NCBI GenBank assembly: GCA_039936115.1
Contig: JBDTIZ010000277.1
Location: 1-7,510 of the forward strand
DNA: 7,510 nt
Source of the DNA: DATIJJ01 sp039936115
GTDB taxonomy: Bacteria > Pseudomonadota > Gammaproteobacteria > DSM-16500
Reading direction: 5' to 3'
The notes under the pieces are model-generated. The model saw nothing but the letters and a program-made list of their open reading frames with translations, ran no database searches and was not told the origin of the DNA. How positions within the stretch are numbered: the first letter of the stretch is position 1; every line of letters starts with the position of its first letter. The position numbers were made by a program, and so were the translations under genes. Shown piece by piece: positions 1-5,336 of the stretch.

Positions 1-75
1 CAAATCGAATGAAATGAGCAGCAGTTCGATAAATACATAACTTCAATTAGTTAGCCTTATACCTTTCCAGGCCTG

Positions 76-103
76 TCAATCAATGGCAAGATGGGTTGAT
101 TGA
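76..103. repeat. Perfect 8-bp inverted repeat
   Basis: TCAATCAA (76-83) and TTGATTGA (96-103) are perfect inverted copies separated by 12 bases. No T-tract follows, so it is not an obvious intrinsic terminator. The right arm carries the same TTGAT core that recurs in the array starting at 146, so it could be a diverged outlying binding site. Confidence 0.45.
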
Positions 104-145
104 ATTCTAAAAATGGCCAAAGTCCAGATATAACCCTACTCTAAT

Positions 146-222
146 TGATAGTTAAGTGATTCCTCGTTGATTCTTAAATGATAGACAGATGATTAGCTGA
201 TGATTATATAATGATAAGGATA
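146..222 (+). repeat. Seven TGAT motifs at exact 11-bp spacing
   Basis: TGAT occurs at 146, 157, 168, 179, 190, 201 and 212, each exactly 11 bp from the last. Every copy is followed by A or T, giving TGATW. The other bases of each 11-bp unit are not conserved, as expected for a protein contacting one face of the helix once per turn. The period matches that of the CCGTTAGCA pairs further right, although the core differs. The bound protein is unknown. Confidence 0.6.
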
Positions 223-322
223 TGGCCTTGATATATATAGTTACAATCTCATAAGACACGCTTATCCAGTACATACTAGCAGATCCTTATATAATAATCT
301 GAACTCTTCGGTAAAAAGTTCC

Positions 323-350
323 ACGTATAACAAATACGTTATTCTTTTTG
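323..350 (+). terminator. Weak hairpin followed by T-rich tract
   Basis: ACGTAT (323-328) and ATACGT (334-339) form a 6-bp stem around the loop AACAA. They are followed by a T-rich stretch with five consecutive Ts. It could be a weak rightward terminator for something upstream of the window, or just an AT-rich inverted repeat. The flanking word CCACGTA (321-327) recurs at 393-399. Confidence 0.25.
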
Positions 351-426
351 ATTTTTATTAAACCCTACTCCGCTATTTATAAATTTGATTGTCCACGTAA
401 AATTACTGTAAATGATTTATCAAGCA

Positions 427-550
427 GGTAACGATAGATACCATTACAGGTAATGCGAAAGGTAATGATATAAGCAACGAACTAGACAACACTAAGATAA
501 CTATTTAGATAACATGTAAAAGACAATGAATAGATAACGATAAAGGTAAC
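427..550 (+). repeat. Ladder of GRYAAY hexamers (GGTAAC/GGTAAT/GATAAC)
   Basis: GGTAAC occurs at 427 and 545, GGTAAT at 449 and 461, and GATAAC at 496, 508 and 533. Looser copies are GACAAC at 484 and GACAAT at 522. Neighbouring copies are mostly 11-12 bp apart (449/461, 484/496/508, 533/545), and 427/449 are 22 bp apart. All are in the same orientation. This is a second repeat family distinct from CCGTTAGCA, with the same near-one-turn phasing but less regular. Confidence 0.45.
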
Positions 551-594
551 AACCATAAATTTTAAATAGTATTAAGTAAAACAGTTTAAATACT

Positions 595-756
595 ATGCTT
601 GAGTTAGTTGAAAAATCAATTCTCAATCTTCGCAGTAAAGTTCTTTATAAAGCTGCTGATGGTCCTCATGGAACACTAAATCGCTCCATGAGCGTTAGCG
701 ATCCGTTAGCACATTTTTTATTTCCCTCTACCAAAGCAATTAAGAAAGTTGATTGA
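595..756 (+). CDS. Possible 53-aa small protein overlapping the first iterons
   Basis: ATG at 595 to TGA at 754-756 reads 53 codons without interruption. The start of the peptide is MLELVEKSILNLRSK. Residues 33-39 read SVSDPLA because the first two iteron copies (692, 703) lie inside the ORF. The same SDPLA words are encoded in the wHTH gene at about residues 245-249, where 17 bases (3419-3435) are identical to 695-711. The ORF is visibly richer in G+C than the flanks. Against it, there is no good Shine-Dalgarno sequence before 595 and I recognise no family. It could be a real small gene, a relic of a second copy of the wHTH gene, or chance. Confidence 0.3.
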   Translation: MLELVEKSILNLRSKVLYKAADGPHGTLNRSMSVSDPLAHFLFPSTKAIKKVD

Positions 757-1410
757 TCCGTTAGCAATTCGTTAGCATACCGTTAGCACTATTTATCAAA
801 ACATAGATCAACTTTTAAAATATAATAACATTCCGTGATCAATCCGTTAGCGGTTCCAAAGCTTGCAACATTATTCGTTAGCGCTCCGTTAGCATTTATA
901 AAAATTTCATAAATAGAATGGCTGAATAAATTTTCGTTAATCCGTTAGCATTTAGTTAGCAATTTATTAAAATATCATCATTTATTCGTGAGCTATCCGT
1001 TAGCATTTTAATTAACATATTGATAATTATGTATTAAATTAAGGATAACCATTAGCGTTCCGTTAGCATTTTTTGACTTATGAGCTTTCAATCCAATAGC
1101 ATTCCGTTAGCGCAATATTAAATATTTTAACTATAAAGCTAATACAGATTAATCACCGTTCCGTTATCATTCCGTTAGCAAATTAAGTAGCTTGCCATCT
1201 TTCCGTTAGCTATCCGTTAGCATATTATTAAATACCTACTTCCTTCATTACAAATGATACGCAATATCGTTAGCAATCCGTTAGCATCATAAAAAGATTA
1301 ATTGCGCTTATCCGTTAGCATTTAGTTAGCAAAAAAATTATTTTTTGCCGCTGAAGTTTTCATCAGCCCACACAGATAACCGTTAGCAATCTGTTAGCAC
1401 TTCGTTAGCA
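692..1410 (+). repeat. Large CCGTTAGCA iteron array, paired at 11 bp
   Basis: About 28 copies of a 9-bp element all point the same way. Exact CCGTTAGCA starts at 703, 758, 780, 886, 942, 997, 1060, 1172, 1214, 1278, 1312 and 1380. Variants start at 692, 769, 833, 844, 875, 953, 986, 1049, 1093, 1104, 1161, 1203, 1267, 1323, 1391 and 1402. The copies form 13 clusters (11 pairs, and triplets at 758 and 1380), each with exactly 11 bp between members. Most pairs contain one exact and one degenerate copy, and no adjacent pair is exact at both positions. The 22-bp module at 941-962 is repeated identically at 1311-1332. Such a directional array upstream of parA fits replication iterons or a partition centromere. 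The likely binder is the winged-helix protein at 2689-4002, whose gene carries the same element, but this is inference. Confidence 0.85.
1329..1348. repeat. AT-rich perfect inverted repeat within the iteron array
   Basis: GCAAAAAA (1329-1336) and TTTTTTGC (1341-1348) are perfect 8-bp arms around ATTA. It lies between the last pair (1312/1323) and the terminal triplet (1380-1410). An AT-rich palindrome at the edge of an iteron array could help strand opening, but nothing else supports this. Confidence 0.35.
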
Positions 1411-1573
1411 ATTAAAGAGATTACTAGACATAAATAATAGAATGGTCTGCTGACTATCAGGCTCATATAAACACTACCAAACTATGCTGACCAAAGAATT
1501 AGATGCATCACCGAATATAAGTATATAGAATTGAAATTTACATATAAAGTATTGAGTTGACACTTGATACGTT

Positions 1574-1602
1574 TTGTTATATTTTTTTACTTAATTTACA
1601 AT
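1574..1602 (+). promoter_or_regulatory. Candidate parA promoter
   Basis: TTGTTA (1574-1579) and TACAAT (1597-1602) are separated by 17 bp and would start transcription near 1609. An alternative is the perfect -35 TTGACA at 1557-1562 with TATATT at 1578-1583, but that spacing is only 15 bp. Both lie between the iteron array and the parA start, so the parA operon is probably transcribed from here. Confidence 0.5.
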
Positions 1603-1609
1603 AATATAT

Positions 1610-1621
1610 AACATGTTACAT
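1610..1621. promoter_or_regulatory. Candidate operator AACATGTTACAT at parA start site
   Basis: The 12-mer AACATGTTACAT starts 8 bp after the candidate -10 box and just before the parA ribosome binding site (GAGAGGGA, 1623-1630). It contains the 8-bp palindrome AACATGTT. The identical 12-mer occurs at 6962-6973 in a similar position relative to another candidate promoter. A repressor bound here would overlap the transcription start. The binder could be ParA itself through its N-terminal DNA-binding region, or the S24-type repressor. Confidence 0.4.
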
Positions 1622-1634
1622 CGAGAGGGAAATC

Positions 1635-2687
1635 ATGGCTAAAAACTGGACTCCAAATGAAGTAATTAAGCTCTATAAGATTGAAAAAGCTAAAACGAGT
1701 TTATATAGAGACGAAGCAAGCGGCCTGATACCTCAAGCAAAACGCATAAAAAGAGGGAAGTCAGAAGTCCGCATTTGGGAACATAGAGATTTACCTGCAA
1801 TCGGCAAGCATCATGGCTTTTTAAACCCGCCAACAGAAAATAAAGTCATCTCCGTATATACACCAAAAGGCGGCGTTCTAAAATCTACAATCTCATTAAA
1901 CCTAGCGCGAATGCTAGCACTCAATGGCATCAAAACTCTTGTGATAGGTTTAGATGTTCAGTGCACCGTATCGCATAATTTGACTAGAGACGCAGAAAAA
2001 ATAGACTCGTTAGATGACATTCAAGACTTGCATGGGTTATACGAAGCATCAAAGCCCAAAGAGGAGGGCGGGTACTCCATCCAAGACGCCATATATGAAA
2101 CGGATTTACCCACATTGTTTTATATACCTGAATCCTCAAATCTTAACTTGCTAGAACAAAGAATTCGTGATGAGAAAAGACGAGAACATTTTATTGAGCG
2201 TTTAATCAAACCGCTCAAAGAAACCTACCAAGTCATTATTTTTGACAATTCTCCAAATTGGAATTTTCTGATTCAAAACTCTCTCGCGGCAGCAACTGAT
2301 GTAATTTGCCCTATAGCATGTGATATAGAAACATTCCGTTCATTAACACAAAATATTCAGATGATAAATGATTTCAAGACAACGATGGAATTGGAGTGGT
2401 CTAATTTTATTCTTATTCCAACTAAAGTTGAGCGAACAAAGCTAAGCACCCAAATTGAAGCTCAGTATCGTACCTTGTTTCCCGAATTAATTACTGCGGG
2501 TTCAATTCGTGTTGCTGCAAAAGGGCAGGAAAGTAGTTTAGAAAAGTTATCCGTAATCGAATACGATGCTGCCTCCCAGTTAGCAGAAGATTATTACGAT
2601 ATCGCCAAGGATATTTGGAATAGAATAAACCCCCAGAAAAAGAAAAAAAGTTTAGCGCGTAGTGAAGAAATAGCCATGGAGGCTTAG
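1635..2687 (+). CDS. parA: ParA family partition ATPase with N-terminal DNA-binding region
   Basis: This 350-aa protein is a Walker-type partition ATPase. ParA proteins bind the nucleoid in the ATP form and, with a centromere-binding partner, distribute plasmid copies at division. Residues 1-60 resemble a MerR-like helix-turn-helix (YKIEKAKTSLYRDEASGLIP), typical of type Ia ParA proteins that also repress their own operon. The deviant Walker A motif is KGGVLKST at 78-85, with both the signature lysine K78 and the P-loop lysine K83. The A' motif is LDVQ around D107, where most relatives have LDPQ. Walker B is IIFDNSP at 201-207. The ATG is preceded by GAGAGGGA at 1623-1630, and the next gene starts one base after the stop. 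Family assignment is secure, but plasmid partition versus ICE maintenance is not resolved. Confidence 0.92.
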   Translation: MAKNWTPNEVIKLYKIEKAKTSLYRDEASGLIPQAKRIKRGKSEVRIWEHRDLPAIGKHHGFLNPPTENKVISVYTPKGGVLKSTISLNLARMLALNGIKTLVIGLDVQCTVSHNLTRDAEKIDSLDDIQDLHGLYEASKPKEEGGYSIQDAIYETDLPTLFYIPESSNLNLLEQRIRDEKRREHFIERLIKPLKETYQVIIFDNSPNWNFLIQNSLAAATDVICPIACDIETFRSLTQNIQMINDFKTTMELEWSNFILIPTKVERTKLSTQIEAQYRTLFPELITAGSIRVAAKGQESSLEKLSVIEYDAASQLAEDYYDIAKDIWNRINPQKKKKSLARSEEIAMEA

Positions 2688-2688
2688 A

Positions 2689-4002
2689 GTGGCAATTGCA
2701 GATGACAAATTAAAGCTGTTTTTTTCAAAACAAAAGGTGGGAGCTTTTGATGCTTTAAAGCAACCCTCAAAAAATGCTGCGTCTAAAAATAATGTTTCTA
2801 ATAAGACAGAAGATAGAAAAGCTCTTATACCATCAAATCAAGATATAGAGCGGACTATAACATCTAGCACAACACCACAGCTTGTCTCGAATGACTTCGT
2901 GCAACCACTAACGCTAGATAAAACATCAATATCCCATAAAACAGATAAGGTAAGAGAGGAGGGGAGCCAGCTCAAACCGTTAGCAATCAGTGAGCTAACC
3001 GTTAGCAAACCGTTAGCCGTCCACAAGCAGCCCGTTAGCAAGCCGTTAGCAATCAGTGAGCCAACCGCTAGCGATTCGTTATCAGAACCGTTAGCGAAAC
3101 CGTTAGCAAATACTGAGGAAGTACTCTTCACTGATCTCAGAATTTTTTCCAAAAAAGAGCGTGAGTTGCTAACTTTTATTTTTTGGCAGTGCCACAGCAA
3201 TGGATCATTGATTTCTCCGCCCATTAGTACAGAGGAAATTAGACATACATTAAAGATTAGCGCCGAACGTGTAAGGAATCTAATATTTCGTATTACAAAA
3301 AAAGGGGGCGTGAAAGTTACTCAGCATAAAAGCGGTCAAAACGCGTTTAGAGAATTCAAATTACCCAAATCTTTGTATCAATGGATGATAGATCAACAAA
3401 ATAATAGAGCAACGAGATTTAGCGATCCGTTAGCAAATCCGTTAGCATCTACTGTATATAGTAGTAGTAATCTTTTAAATGATAATAAGACTACTACTTC
3501 TTTACCCGATGATTGGAAAAAAATCAATTTTCAAGCGCTATGCGAATTAGGTTTCTCAGAGACTCAATTGAAACAAATCTATGACACCAAGTTAACCAGT
3601 CCTGAAATAGTCCAAGAGTCGATTAATCATTTTGCGTATAGCGTCGAGCATAATGAAAAAACCAAATCATACAGTGATCCGCTGAACGTTTTTATGGGTG
3701 TTGTTAGGAAAGGACAGAAATGGAATGAACCTAATTATATTTCACCACGAGATTTAGCACTCCAACAAATGCTAGAGGGGAAGAAAAAAGAAAAAGAACG
3801 ACGAGACTTGATGATAAAAGAGATGATTGATATGGATTTTCCTGCATGGAGAGAAAAATTAACAGAAAGCCAAATCAAATTAATTGTTCCTGAAAATGTT
3901 TTAAGAACTAAAGTTACAACTGCAATAACTGCGTGTCTTAGAGCGCATTATGCAGAAAAAATATTACTTCCGAAATTAGAAGAAAGTGAAATGACATTGT
4001 AA
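2689..4002 (+). CDS. Winged-helix iteron-associated protein, probable replication initiator or ParB-like partner
   Basis: This 437-aa protein starts at GTG 2689, one base after the parA stop, with ATGGAGG (2675-2681) as ribosome binding site, so it is co-transcribed with parA. Residues 1-145 are low-complexity, rich in S, K, T and P, and contain a run of PLA and VS words (97-140) encoded by embedded iterons. Residues about 150-232 look like a winged helix: an ERELLTFIFW helix, then STEEIRHTLKISAERVRNLI as helix-turn-helix, then a wing ending in FREFKLPKSLYQWM. A second flexible linker (235-272) holds DPLANPLA. Residues 275-437 are mostly helical with a charged segment KKKEKERRD. I do not find a canonical ParB nuclease-like domain, so a Rep initiator is as likely as a centromere binder. 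I have an impression of similar proteins in Legionella plasmids but cannot confirm it. Confidence 0.75.
   Translation: MAIADDKLKLFFSKQKVGAFDALKQPSKNAASKNNVSNKTEDRKALIPSNQDIERTITSSTTPQLVSNDFVQPLTLDKTSISHKTDKVREEGSQLKPLAISELTVSKPLAVHKQPVSKPLAISEPTASDSLSEPLAKPLANTEEVLFTDLRIFSKKERELLTFIFWQCHSNGSLISPPISTEEIRHTLKISAERVRNLIFRITKKGGVKVTQHKSGQNAFREFKLPKSLYQWMIDQQNNRATRFSDPLANPLASTVYSSSNLLNDNKTTTSLPDDWKKINFQALCELGFSETQLKQIYDTKLTSPEIVQESINHFAYSVEHNEKTKSYSDPLNVFMGVVRKGQKWNEPNYISPRDLALQQMLEGKKKEKERRDLMIKEMIDMDFPAWREKLTESQIKLIVPENVLRTKVTTAITACLRAHYAEKILLPKLEESEMTL
2977..3108 (+). repeat. Iteron array embedded in the wHTH coding sequence
   Basis: CCGTTAGCA is exact at 2977, 2999, 3032, 3043 and 3100. Close copies are at 3010 (CCGTTAGCC), 3065 (CCGCTAGCG), 3076 (TCGTTATCA) and 3088 (CCGTTAGCG). 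Degenerate copies that keep the 11-bp register lie at 2988 (CAGTGAGCT), 3021 (CCACAAGCA) and 3054 (CAGTGAGCC). The register is 11 bp from 2977 to 3076, then 12 bp to 3088 and 3100. The orientation matches the upstream array. The copies encode PLA or VS/AS words depending on frame. Confidence 0.85.
3416..3447 (+). repeat. Second intragenic iteron cluster
   Basis: Exact CCGTTAGCA copies start at 3427 and 3439 (12 bp apart), with a degenerate copy GATTTAGCG at 3416, 11 bp before the first. They encode SDPLANPLA in the linker that follows the winged helix. Bases 3419-3435 are identical to 695-711 at the left edge of the upstream array. Confidence 0.7.
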
Positions 4003-4015
4003 ATTCCAGTGAATT

Positions 4016-4030
4016 ACCCTCACAGAGGGT
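4016..4030 (+). promoter_or_regulatory. Hairpin sequestering a Shine-Dalgarno sequence
   Basis: ACCCTC (4016-4021) and GAGGGT (4025-4030) form a perfect 6-bp stem with a 3-base loop, 13 bases after the stop of the wHTH gene. Only TTTAAA follows, so it is a poor intrinsic terminator. The right arm contains GAGGG, spaced 5 bases from the ATG at 4035, so the hairpin would hide that ribosome binding site. Confidence 0.45.
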
Positions 4031-4034
4031 TTAA

Positions 4035-4121
4035 ATGAAAAATGACAATCCCAGATTTCATCTTTCAAAAGTGAGAGGTGATTTTGAACTGAGTACGAGA
4101 ATAAATAATTTAAACAAATAG
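4035..4121 (+). CDS. Possible 28-aa small protein
   Basis: ATG at 4035 to TAG at 4119-4121 encodes 28 residues beginning MKNDNPRFHLSKVRGDFE. It has a good ribosome binding site (GAGGG, 4025-4029) inside a hairpin. It lies in the 138-bp gap between the wHTH gene and the 2H-phosphoesterase gene, in the same orientation, ending 18 bp before the next start. I recognise no family. The placed ribosome binding site is the only positive evidence, and a leader peptide for the downstream gene is an alternative. Confidence 0.3.
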   Translation: MKNDNPRFHLSKVRGDFELSTRINNLNK

Positions 4122-4139
4122 TATTGAAGGAAATATTAA

Positions 4140-4679
4140 ATGAAAAAAAAATATAATATCGCATTAGTACCAAAATCATGTGGTGAAGAAGTAGTAAAGA
4201 TTTCTCAACAACTTTCAGGGATTGCTGACAAATATCAACTCGGAGATAAATCACTCCCGCATGTCACATTGTGTCAATTTGAAGCGGAAGAAAAAGAAAT
4301 TGATACTATGTGGGAGAATGTGTGTAACACATTACAAGAACATTCTCTTGAATTGGAATTTAAAGATTTTAGCTGCATAACCTTTAATAATGTCTTTTGG
4401 GTATCGATAATGCCCGATAAGCGTTCCTTGTTGGATAAAATGCATCAAACGGTAGCAAATACTGTCAAAGCAAACGTTAATAAATATTATGATCCTCATA
4501 TGACAATTATTAGTACGAAAGACAACAAATACCAAGAGAAAGCTGCGAAAATAACTAAATTATATTCTACAATTTCCGATACTTTTATTTTATCTGTTGG
4601 GGAATGTGATCCTATTGGGCAACTCACCAAGTTACTTCATAAATGTGAAGTAAAAAATGGTATGACACACAGGATGTAA
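4140..4679 (+). CDS. 2H phosphoesterase (2'-5' RNA ligase/cyclic phosphodiesterase-like)
   Basis: This 179-aa protein carries the two H-x-T-x motifs that define the 2H phosphoesterase superfamily: HVTL at 41-44 (in LPHVTLCQF) and HMTI at 120-123 (in DPHMTI). Their spacing of about 80 residues and the total length fit ThpR/LigT-type and cyclic-phosphodiesterase-type members. These enzymes act on 2',3'-cyclic or 2'-5' phosphodiester bonds in RNA or small nucleotides, with the two histidines as catalytic residues and the threonines as phosphate contacts. Both motifs are intact. The start at 4140 is supported by GAAGGAAA at 4126-4133. No signal peptide or membrane segment is seen, so it should be cytosolic. 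The substrate cannot be read from the sequence. It may be RNA repair or a nucleotide-signal-degrading activity. Confidence 0.8.
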   Translation: MKKKYNIALVPKSCGEEVVKISQQLSGIADKYQLGDKSLPHVTLCQFEAEEKEIDTMWENVCNTLQEHSLELEFKDFSCITFNNVFWVSIMPDKRSLLDKMHQTVANTVKANVNKYYDPHMTIISTKDNKYQEKAAKITKLYSTISDTFILSVGECDPIGQLTKLLHKCEVKNGMTHRM

Positions 4680-4697
4680 ATGCATTTTGTTCTTGAG

Positions 4698-4734
4698 TTG
4701 CCATATCTTTACTACATAAAATATGGCAATTTTT
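4698..4734 (+). terminator. Intrinsic terminator after the 2H phosphoesterase gene
   Basis: TTGCCATAT (4698-4706) and ATATGGCAA (4721-4729) form a perfect 9-bp stem with a 14-base loop, followed directly by TTTTT (4730-4734). It lies 18 bp after the stop at 4679 and between convergent genes. In the leftward direction the stem has no T-tract, so it should work mainly for rightward transcripts. Confidence 0.75.
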
Positions 4735-4759
4735 CACCAAGACAACTTTTATATTGGAA

Positions 4760-5290
4760 TTATTTTACTAAAGTCAACTGTACTGATGACCGAGAGATAA
4801 CTTTTTTTTCTTTGTACAAACCTGATAGTATCCCAATATAACAAGCTTGCATTGGTTCAAATCGTATAATTAAATTCATATTTGCCATGATTCTAGTTGG
4901 ATGTGCTGTGTGAGCTACATTGGTGGCATGATTTAAGTAAACCAGATTACCTTGGCGTGTTAGCATTAGAATACAATTTTTTTCATGGGCAGGGTTCGAA
5001 GACAAGCTAAATGGTACACTGTAATTACCTTTCTCTTTTATTAACTCTTTATAATATTTTCCATAGTAATACCCAATCCACGCAGCATGTATCGAAGAAA
5101 AATTGGAAAGTAATACTGGGTCATTAATTATTTCATGAAAACTTAATGTTATTGGCGCATCAATTCCCCGACAATGAATCACTACAATATTTTTACTTAA
5201 ATCAACGTCCTCAATTTGACAAAACGGGCTATTTCTCGTGCGAGAAAACTTTAGAAATAATAGGGTTTTTTTTAGAATATTCGTTTTCAA
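4760..5290 (-). CDS. Unknown protein with internal duplication, downstream of the VUT transporter
   Basis: This 176-aa protein is not assigned to a family. It has an internal repeat about 80 residues apart. Residues 54-79 (I..N....F....AAWIGYYYGKYY) align with 134-159 (I......L..F....ACYIGILSGLY), sharing I, L, F, A, I, G, G and Y at matching places. There is no signal peptide or clear membrane helix. It lies 46 bp after the VUT gene in the same direction and is likely co-transcribed. The start is uncertain: the frame opens with TTG at 5290 and has no ATG before the body of the protein. An ATG at 5303 lies in another frame that would join this one if the A8 run (T8 on the + strand, 5266-5273) were seven bases long. 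Confidence 0.6.
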   Translation of the reverse strand: MKTNILKKTLLFLKFSRTRNSPFCQIEDVDLSKNIVVIHCRGIDAPITLSFHEIINDPVLLSNFSSIHAAWIGYYYGKYYKELIKEKGNYSVPFSLSSNPAHEKNCILMLTRQGNLVYLNHATNVAHTAHPTRIMANMNLIIRFEPMQACYIGILSGLYKEKKVISRSSVQLTLVK

Positions 5291-5336
5291 AATATAAATC
5301 CATTTGATTTTTAATAAAATTTTACCTACAGCTCAT

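Larger units (their letters stand above)
1..1634. other. Gene-poor repeat-rich region, candidate replication origin/centromere
   Basis: No long reading frame with good coding character is present on either strand; the best candidate is the 53-codon ORF at 595-756. The region is very AT-rich between repeats. It contains, from left to right, an 8-bp inverted repeat, an 11-bp phased TGAT array, a small ACGTAT/ATACGT hairpin, a ladder of GRYAAY hexamers, the large CCGTTAGCA array, and the parA promoter. Directly repeated, helically phased elements upstream of a parA-type operon are what plasmid origins (iterons) or partition centromeres look like. I found only one weak DnaA-box-like sequence (TTATCCAGT, 262-270), so classical DnaA boxes do not help assign an origin. 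Origin versus centromere cannot be decided from sequence alone. Confidence 0.6.

Noticed and set aside
262..270. DnaA box
   Set aside because: TTATCCAGT matches only seven of nine consensus positions and stands alone.
692..1410. CRISPR array
   Set aside because: The repeats are only 9 bp, spaced at 11 bp or at alternating short and long gaps, with no 23-47-bp repeat and no uniform spacers.
2838..3224. 128-codon open frame on the minus strand inside the wHTH gene
   Set aside because: It is antisense to a better-supported gene, and its repeated ANGL words are only the reverse reading of the iteron copies.
3976..4254. Minus-strand open frame over the wHTH gene end and the start of the 2H gene
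   Set aside because: It overlaps two supported genes and a hairpin, and shows no recognisable domain.
4332..4535. Minus-strand open frame inside the 2H phosphoesterase gene
   Set aside because: The plus-strand gene carries both catalytic motifs, so this is a shadow frame.
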